Under the pieces are notes generated by a model. That model saw nothing but the letters and a program-made list of their open reading frames with translations. It was not told where the DNA came from and did not search any database. Shown piece after piece: positions 6,277 through 10,455 of a stretch of 10,455 bases of DNA (positions within the stretch are counted from its first letter, which is position 1; each line of letters starts with the position of its first letter). A program made the translations under genes and the position numbers. Source of the DNA: Candidatus Woesearchaeota archaeon (GTDB taxonomy: Archaea > Nanobdellota > Nanobdellia > Woesearchaeales > DSVV01); the NCBI GenBank assembly GCA_023267795.1, contig JAHFMP010000021.1:1-10455 (forward strand), read 5' to 3'.

Positions 6277-7779
6277 ATGATCTCAAAACGATCACAAATA
6301 ACTATCTTTATTGTTCTTGGTATTATTATATTTACAATTATTGGCCTTCTTTTTTATCTAAAAACATACATCAAAAGCAAACAGTTTACAGAAGAGCAGC
6401 AGGAAGTAACTGATGTGTTTACAACACAAGGCAAATATAGCAGCTATATGCAATCATGTCTTGATCAAACAGCAAAGCAGTCCATTGCATTAGTTGGCAT
6501 GCAAGGCGGTGTTATTTATGATTATCAGGTAAATGGTACAAAACAATTTCTTGGCCCAAAAAAATATGAATATGGGCAGTATGTATTGCCATTTCAGTAT
6601 ACAAAAGAAGCAAATGCATTTGACAGCACAAAAACAATTTTTAATGTGAGTTATGGGATTTATGCCCCAGATCTTTCTCTTGGCATAGAAGGACATCCAA
6701 CAGTGCCAGAATATCCATATGGTCTTACAAAGCTTATTGAAGATCCAACAGAAATTGATGAAATGTATAGCAACAGTCTAGGCAATATTCTGATGACTCC
6801 ATTGCCTCCATTATGCGATTATTATGGAGCAAATACACCAACACAGGCAGGTGCAGTATTTTCTTGTGAAACATATGATTCCAAGAGAAAAGCAGATAAC
6901 GATAACATTCAAGAATATGTAGAAAAATTTATTCAATATACATTTAAGCAGTGTGTTGCATTGGAATCATTCCAGGAATTTGCAAATTCTTCTATAAAAA
7001 GTGGAAATATTTCAGTGAGAGTCACATTTGCACCAGCAAATGTTGCAGTTGAGGCAACATACCCTATTGTTGGGCAAATCAAAGGGAAAGAAGCAATCAT
7101 TTCTTTAGAACAGTTTCATACAACAGTTAATGTGCGTTTGAAGCAGATCCATGAATTTGCAGAACGCCTGATCGAAGCTGACACAAATAATATATTCTTT
7201 AACATTGTTCATAATGCAAATGAACTTGTAGATTGCAAGGAGTCAGGAAAAGAAGCAGAGGTTACCACTTGTTTGAAAGAAGGAATGCAGATAACAAAGT
7301 ATAGGGATGTTTGTCAATCACTGGATCTCTGTAAACACTATGGACAATATGATGACATTCTTCTCATTCAGGATAATCTCTCAACAATAAATGGCAAACC
7401 GTTTATTTTTGCCTTTGCAATTCAAAATAGATATCCTGCATTAGAGTATGAAGATGATAAGATAGTTACACAAGGAGAAACAATTGAGATAAATCCAAAA
7501 GCATATGATCCTGATGAAGATGACCATAATGCGTTTGATTTTATGGATCATAGATACATCTATGGTATGTGGAAAGTAGATTATGATGAAGTTGGAGGAG
7601 TAAAAACAAATGTTGGTTCAGTGATAGATGGCTTTGTTATAAATGATGAAAAAGATGCTTTCTACCAAACAAAAAATGCAGATGTTGGTTCTCATGTTGT
7701 GCAAGTGCAGGCTTGTGATAATGAAGGGCTTTGTGATTTCCAGAATATTAATATAGAAGTGCTCAGTGGTTCTACATAA
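6277..7779 (+). CDS. single-pass membrane surface protein with KRSQITIF-type N-terminus and C-terminal Ig-like domain (500 aa)
   Basis: The N-terminus KRSQITIF with one hydrophobic helix (about 8-28) resembles the short positively charged leader plus helix of archaeal type IV pilin-like proteins, but the usual Glu at +5 is absent, so processing is uncertain. I recognise the overall layout as one often met in DPANN genomes, without an assigned function: a motif around YMQSCLDQTAKQ (57-68) running into VGMQGG (73-78), then TPLPPLC (C180), a helical middle, and KPFIFAFAIQNRYPAL (end about 390). Residues 389-500 look like a cadherin/PKD-type Ig fold: GETIEI, the acidic AYDPDEDD loop, and a final strand pair VVQVQACDNEGLCDF that includes two Cys. 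Other Cys come in near pairs. The start ATG 6277 lies 26 nt below a TATA-like CATATATA, so the mRNA may be leaderless. It is 42 bp downstream of the 1060-aa secreted protein gene, probably its functional partner. Confidence 0.88.
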   Translation: MISKRSQITIFIVLGIIIFTIIGLLFYLKTYIKSKQFTEEQQEVTDVFTTQGKYSSYMQSCLDQTAKQSIALVGMQGGVIYDYQVNGTKQFLGPKKYEYGQYVLPFQYTKEANAFDSTKTIFNVSYGIYAPDLSLGIEGHPTVPEYPYGLTKLIEDPTEIDEMYSNSLGNILMTPLPPLCDYYGANTPTQAGAVFSCETYDSKRKADNDNIQEYVEKFIQYTFKQCVALESFQEFANSSIKSGNISVRVTFAPANVAVEATYPIVGQIKGKEAIISLEQFHTTVNVRLKQIHEFAERLIEADTNNIFFNIVHNANELVDCKESGKEAEVTTCLKEGMQITKYRDVCQSLDLCKHYGQYDDILLIQDNLSTINGKPFIFAFAIQNRYPALEYEDDKIVTQGETIEINPKAYDPDEDDHNAFDFMDHRYIYGMWKVDYDEVGGVKTNVGSVIDGFVINDEKDAFYQTKNADVGSHVVQVQACDNEGLCDFQNINIEVLSGST

Positions 7780-7788
7780 TATTGGATT

Positions 7789-10455
7789 TCATCTTCTAAA
7801 AAAATCCTTCCATCCTTCATAGAGGTCAGAAAAATATGTCTTGAAGTTATATTTCATATAACTTCCTAAAAGTATGACACTACCTAACATGACAAATCCT
7901 AAAATAATAGCAGAAACTGTTATTTTTTCTGCTGCAAAATCCATGATTGCTGCTCCTGTTAATCCAAATAATTTCTTTCTGGCACTACTTTCTGTTTCCT
8001 GTGCAAGAGTTGTTTGTGTTGGTTCTTCTTCTGAAGATTTTTTTGTTTCTGGAGTTTCTTCTTTTGTTTGTTTTGTTTCCTGCTCAGAAGATGCTATTTC
8101 AGAAGCTGTTGTTGTGCTTTCTGAAGAATCTGCTTCATCTCCTCCTCCACCACCACCTCCTCCGCCACCTCCAGCAACACTTGCTTTTGCTGGTTCTATT
8201 ATCACAGTCGATGTTGAAGTACTTACAAGATCGCTTCCATTACAGTCTTCATCAATACCATTATCTGCAACTTCAGAGGCAACAATACATTTCTGCAAAA
8301 CAGCAGAATGCTGCAATCCAGTTATTACATAATATGAACCAGTCTGCAAGCAGCTATAGGTTTCTTTTGCGCTTCCATCGCAGTTGATAAAATATTCATT
8401 ACTTTTATCGCATGCACTACTTATTGCAGCAATGCTTGCATTTTCAGTATCTAAAATACAGACACCTGTTGCACTCTGATTAATCATAGGTATTATCACT
8501 GTCTTATTGCTGACTCCAGTAAGATTTCTAATAACTATATTTCCATTAGTGCTGCTCTCATCAGCAATTTCTACTCCATACAATGAAAGATTGTTTGCTG
8601 AAAAATTATAAAAGAAACTGACACGAGAAATATTATTTTCTACAAAAGAAACTTCTACCATATCTGTTAATGATTCATTATATGTTTTACTATTATTAAT
8701 CCAGAGTTCCAACCCAGAAATATTGAATGCAGTAACATTTCCTTCAATGTTGTCTAATGCATCATTTATACCATCTCCATCATCATCTGGATCTCTAAAG
8801 TCAGGAACCCCATCGCTGTCATGATCTTCTGCATTGAGAATAGTAATAGCGATATTTTGTGTTGTGTTTTCATATCCATCTGAAGCAAGAATCTCAATGC
8901 TGAATGTTTCTGCACTGCCAATAGAAGTATTCATTTCAAATCCTGTTTCTGTTCTGTTAAAGCGGCTATCATTGATGGCAAAAGTGATTGTATCATTTTC
9001 AGCATCAGTTGCATTGACTAAAATAATAACAATTTCTGTTTCATACACTGTTGTATTTTCTGTAACGATAAGTGTTGGTGCATGGTCTGCGACAAAAACA
9101 CTATTTGAAAGCATAGCGCTTTCTGTAGTATTTCCGTCAGAATGAACAACTGCACATTGCCATGTTTCTCCTACTAATAAATTGCTTCCTTCTATGCTTG
9201 TTTTATTTGTAAGATTCTCTTCTATGCTTTCATTTCTATACCAAAATATGCTTGTTTCATTTACTTCATCAATTGCTGTAATTGTGGAATTACTGAAAAC
9301 ATAAGAACAGTTTGCATTCATTGTCCTATAAAGAGGATCAGGGGTTAGTGTAACATTTGTTGTGTTTGATTCTGTTGGTGCAATAATATTATTATTTTGA
9401 TATTGTAGGATCTGTGTTTCAGAAAATCCTGTATTCCCATTTGCATCCATTCCAAAAACAATGTAAGTGATTGTTTCAGTTGGAGTAAACTCTAAAGTGC
9501 AGAAAACATTTCTTCCACTCCCTGAAATATTCATGGTTGTGTTTGTTTCATTTGCTGAGAAAATACATAAGACAATATCATTGACAAAATCATCAACAGT
9601 TACATTAATAACAATAGAACTATTTGTTATGCTGTTATTTGAAGGTGTTTCCTCTGCAAACTTCAGTTCTGGAGCACCTGCATCAATATGCTCTAACGTA
9701 TTCTTTACATCAAGCCGTGGAAACGTTAACCCATTTCGTGTATCAAGAACAGAACTTCCATACGTTGTCAAATACTTTGTAATGGTAATTGGATCCAGTA
9801 TTATATTTGATTCAAGCTGTTTATATTGTGCAACAAGTACAGCTGCTCCTGCAACAAGTGGTGCAGAAAAACTTGTTCCTGAATTTGATTTATACACTCC
9901 TCCAGAAGCTGAAGTATAACATGTCTTACTACTTGTATCTTTTTCTGCTTTTGTTGTACAGATACTTACTCCAGGACCCAGAATATCTAAAATACTATTT
10001 GAATTGCTAAAGCTTGGGATAGTATCATAACTAGAACTGCTATTATCATAAACAGCACCAACAGAAGTAACATTGCTTGCGCATGCAGGAGAGCTAATCT
10101 TTGTACTATACCCATTATTGCCAGATGCAGCAGCAACAAAAAAACCTGCATTAGCAAGATCATTTGCAACTGTTGCTAATGCATTACTGTCACACGCTTT
10201 AGAGTAGGAACTACCTCCAAAACTAAAACTAAACACTTTAATATTATATTCTGTTGCTTTTTCAAGGCATTTGTTAATTGCAGAAAGTACATCTGTTGTT
10301 GTAGCAGAACCACTACTGTTGAATGCCTTGACAATCATAATATCAGCAGCAGGTGCAATGCCATAAAACTCATTGTTTTCTGCAACAATAGTACCTATAA
10401 CAGCAGTTCCATGGCCATTATCATCTTCTGCAGAGCTGTCTTCTTTTTCTCCATT
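7789..10455 (-). CDS. subtilisin-like (S8) serine protease, multidomain, C-terminally membrane-anchored; N-terminus beyond window
   Basis: The open frame runs through the window edge; 888 residues are visible (numbered here from the edge). The catalytic His is H15 in NGHGTAV, the oxyanion Asn is N113 in AAASGNNG, and the nucleophile is S195 in GTSFSAPLVAG. The catalytic Asp, signal peptide and any propeptide must lie outside. After the protease domain (to about 255) come Ig-like domains (about 261-350 and 362-455), a cadherin-like domain (457-543, starting DHAPTL), a thrombospondin-type-3-like acidic segment (544-569), another beta-rich domain, and a MopE-like putative metal-binding motif DNGIDEDCNG (731-740). 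Then follow 11 glycines (762-772), a Ser/Thr/Glu/Lys stalk, LFGLTGAAIM (829-838), a transmembrane helix (about 847-867) and a cytosolic tail ending FFRR. About 37 N-glycosylation sequons suggest heavy glycosylation. I infer a stalked, outward-facing protease acting on extracellular or surface proteins. Its stop is 9 bp from that of the converging 500-aa gene. Confidence 0.94.
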   Translation of the reverse strand, partial: NGEKEDSSAEDDNGHGTAVIGTIVAENNEFYGIAPAADIMIVKAFNSSGSATTTDVLSAINKCLEKATEYNIKVFSFSFGGSSYSKACDSNALATVANDLANAGFFVAAASGNNGYSTKISSPACASNVTSVGAVYDNSSSSYDTIPSFSNSNSILDILGPGVSICTTKAEKDTSSKTCYTSASGGVYKSNSGTSFSAPLVAGAAVLVAQYKQLESNIILDPITITKYLTTYGSSVLDTRNGLTFPRLDVKNTLEHIDAGAPELKFAEETPSNNSITNSSIVINVTVDDFVNDIVLCIFSANETNTTMNISGSGRNVFCTLEFTPTETITYIVFGMDANGNTGFSETQILQYQNNNIIAPTESNTTNVTLTPDPLYRTMNANCSYVFSNSTITAIDEVNETSIFWYRNESIEENLTNKTSIEGSNLLVGETWQCAVVHSDGNTTESAMLSNSVFVADHAPTLIVTENTTVYETEIVIILVNATDAENDTITFAINDSRFNRTETGFEMNTSIGSAETFSIEILASDGYENTTQNIAITILNAEDHDSDGVPDFRDPDDDGDGINDALDNIEGNVTAFNISGLELWINNSKTYNESLTDMVEVSFVENNISRVSFFYNFSANNLSLYGVEIADESSTNGNIVIRNLTGVSNKTVIIPMINQSATGVCILDTENASIAAISSACDKSNEYFINCDGSAKETYSCLQTGSYYVITGLQHSAVLQKCIVASEVADNGIDEDCNGSDLVSTSTSTVIIEPAKASVAGGGGGGGGGGGDEADSSESTTTASEIASSEQETKQTKEETPETKKSSEEEPTQTTLAQETESSARKKLFGLTGAAIMDFAAEKITVSAIILGFVMLGSVILLGSYMKYNFKTYFSDLYEGWKDFFRR
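8140..8172 (-). repeat. poly-glycine codon tract (11 Gly) in the protease stalk
   Basis: Eleven consecutive Gly codons, mixing GGA, GGT and GGC, encode a flexible hinge between the extracellular domains and the Ser/Thr/Glu-rich stalk. Because the codons are mixed, it is not a simple trinucleotide slippage repeat and is probably kept at the protein level. Confidence 0.85.

Noticed and set aside
6277..6360. Classic archaeal type IV pilin call for the 500-aa protein
   Set aside because: The conserved Glu at +5 of pilins is missing and the protein is far longer than pilins, so only a resemblance of the N-terminal helix is claimed.
7874..8387. Plus-strand frames of about 150 codons with a run of prolines or leucines
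   Set aside because: They are antisense to the protease tail; the proline run is the complement of the poly-Gly codons.
9467..9919. Plus-strand frame of 150 codons opposite the protease
   Set aside because: It lies antisense to the active-site Ser region and the following Ig-like domain of a clear S8 protease; no independent support.

Overview
The window looks like archaeal DNA, most likely from a DPANN lineage of the Woesearchaeota/Pacearchaeota type. Three things point there. The first gene encodes the archaeal/eukaryotic RNase P protein Rpp30. The promoters are archaeal TATA boxes about 26 nt upstream of start codons, which implies leaderless mRNAs. The other genes encode small-genome archaeal envelope proteins: a lone N-terminal anchor of the KRSQITIF type, Cys-rich ectodomains, and a poly-Gly stalk before a C-terminal anchor. 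The DNA is clearly AT-rich (by eye, not computed). Assignment below domain level is inference.

Layout. 1-496 (+) is the 3' part of an RNase P subunit gene. It converges with a minus-strand block at 529-2923. That block holds two tandem paralogous membrane proteins (2399-2923 and 1188-2285) and a small secreted protein (529-1191) whose start overlaps the end of the second paralog. A 128-bp divergent intergenic region (2924-3051) carries two inverted, identical TATA elements. It drives the minus block one way and a plus-strand pair the other way: a 1060-aa secreted Cys-rich acidic protein (3052-6234) and a 500-aa single-pass membrane protein with a C-terminal Ig-like domain (6277-7779). Converging on that pair, with only 9 bp between the stop codons, is a large subtilisin-like (S8) surface protease (7789-10455, minus), whose N-terminus lies beyond the window edge.

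How the genes may fit together. Apart from the RNase P gene, all six genes encode exported or membrane-anchored proteins, and five of them are rich in paired cysteines. This suggests disulfide-stabilised cell-surface structures. The 1060-aa and 500-aa genes are adjacent and co-oriented and may be partners at the envelope. The two paralogs share a cytosolic helical module of about 42 residues, one transmembrane helix and a repeating Cys-pair ectodomain. No RNA genes, CRISPR arrays, insertion sequences or mobile elements were seen, and there is no gene-free stretch over 300 bases.
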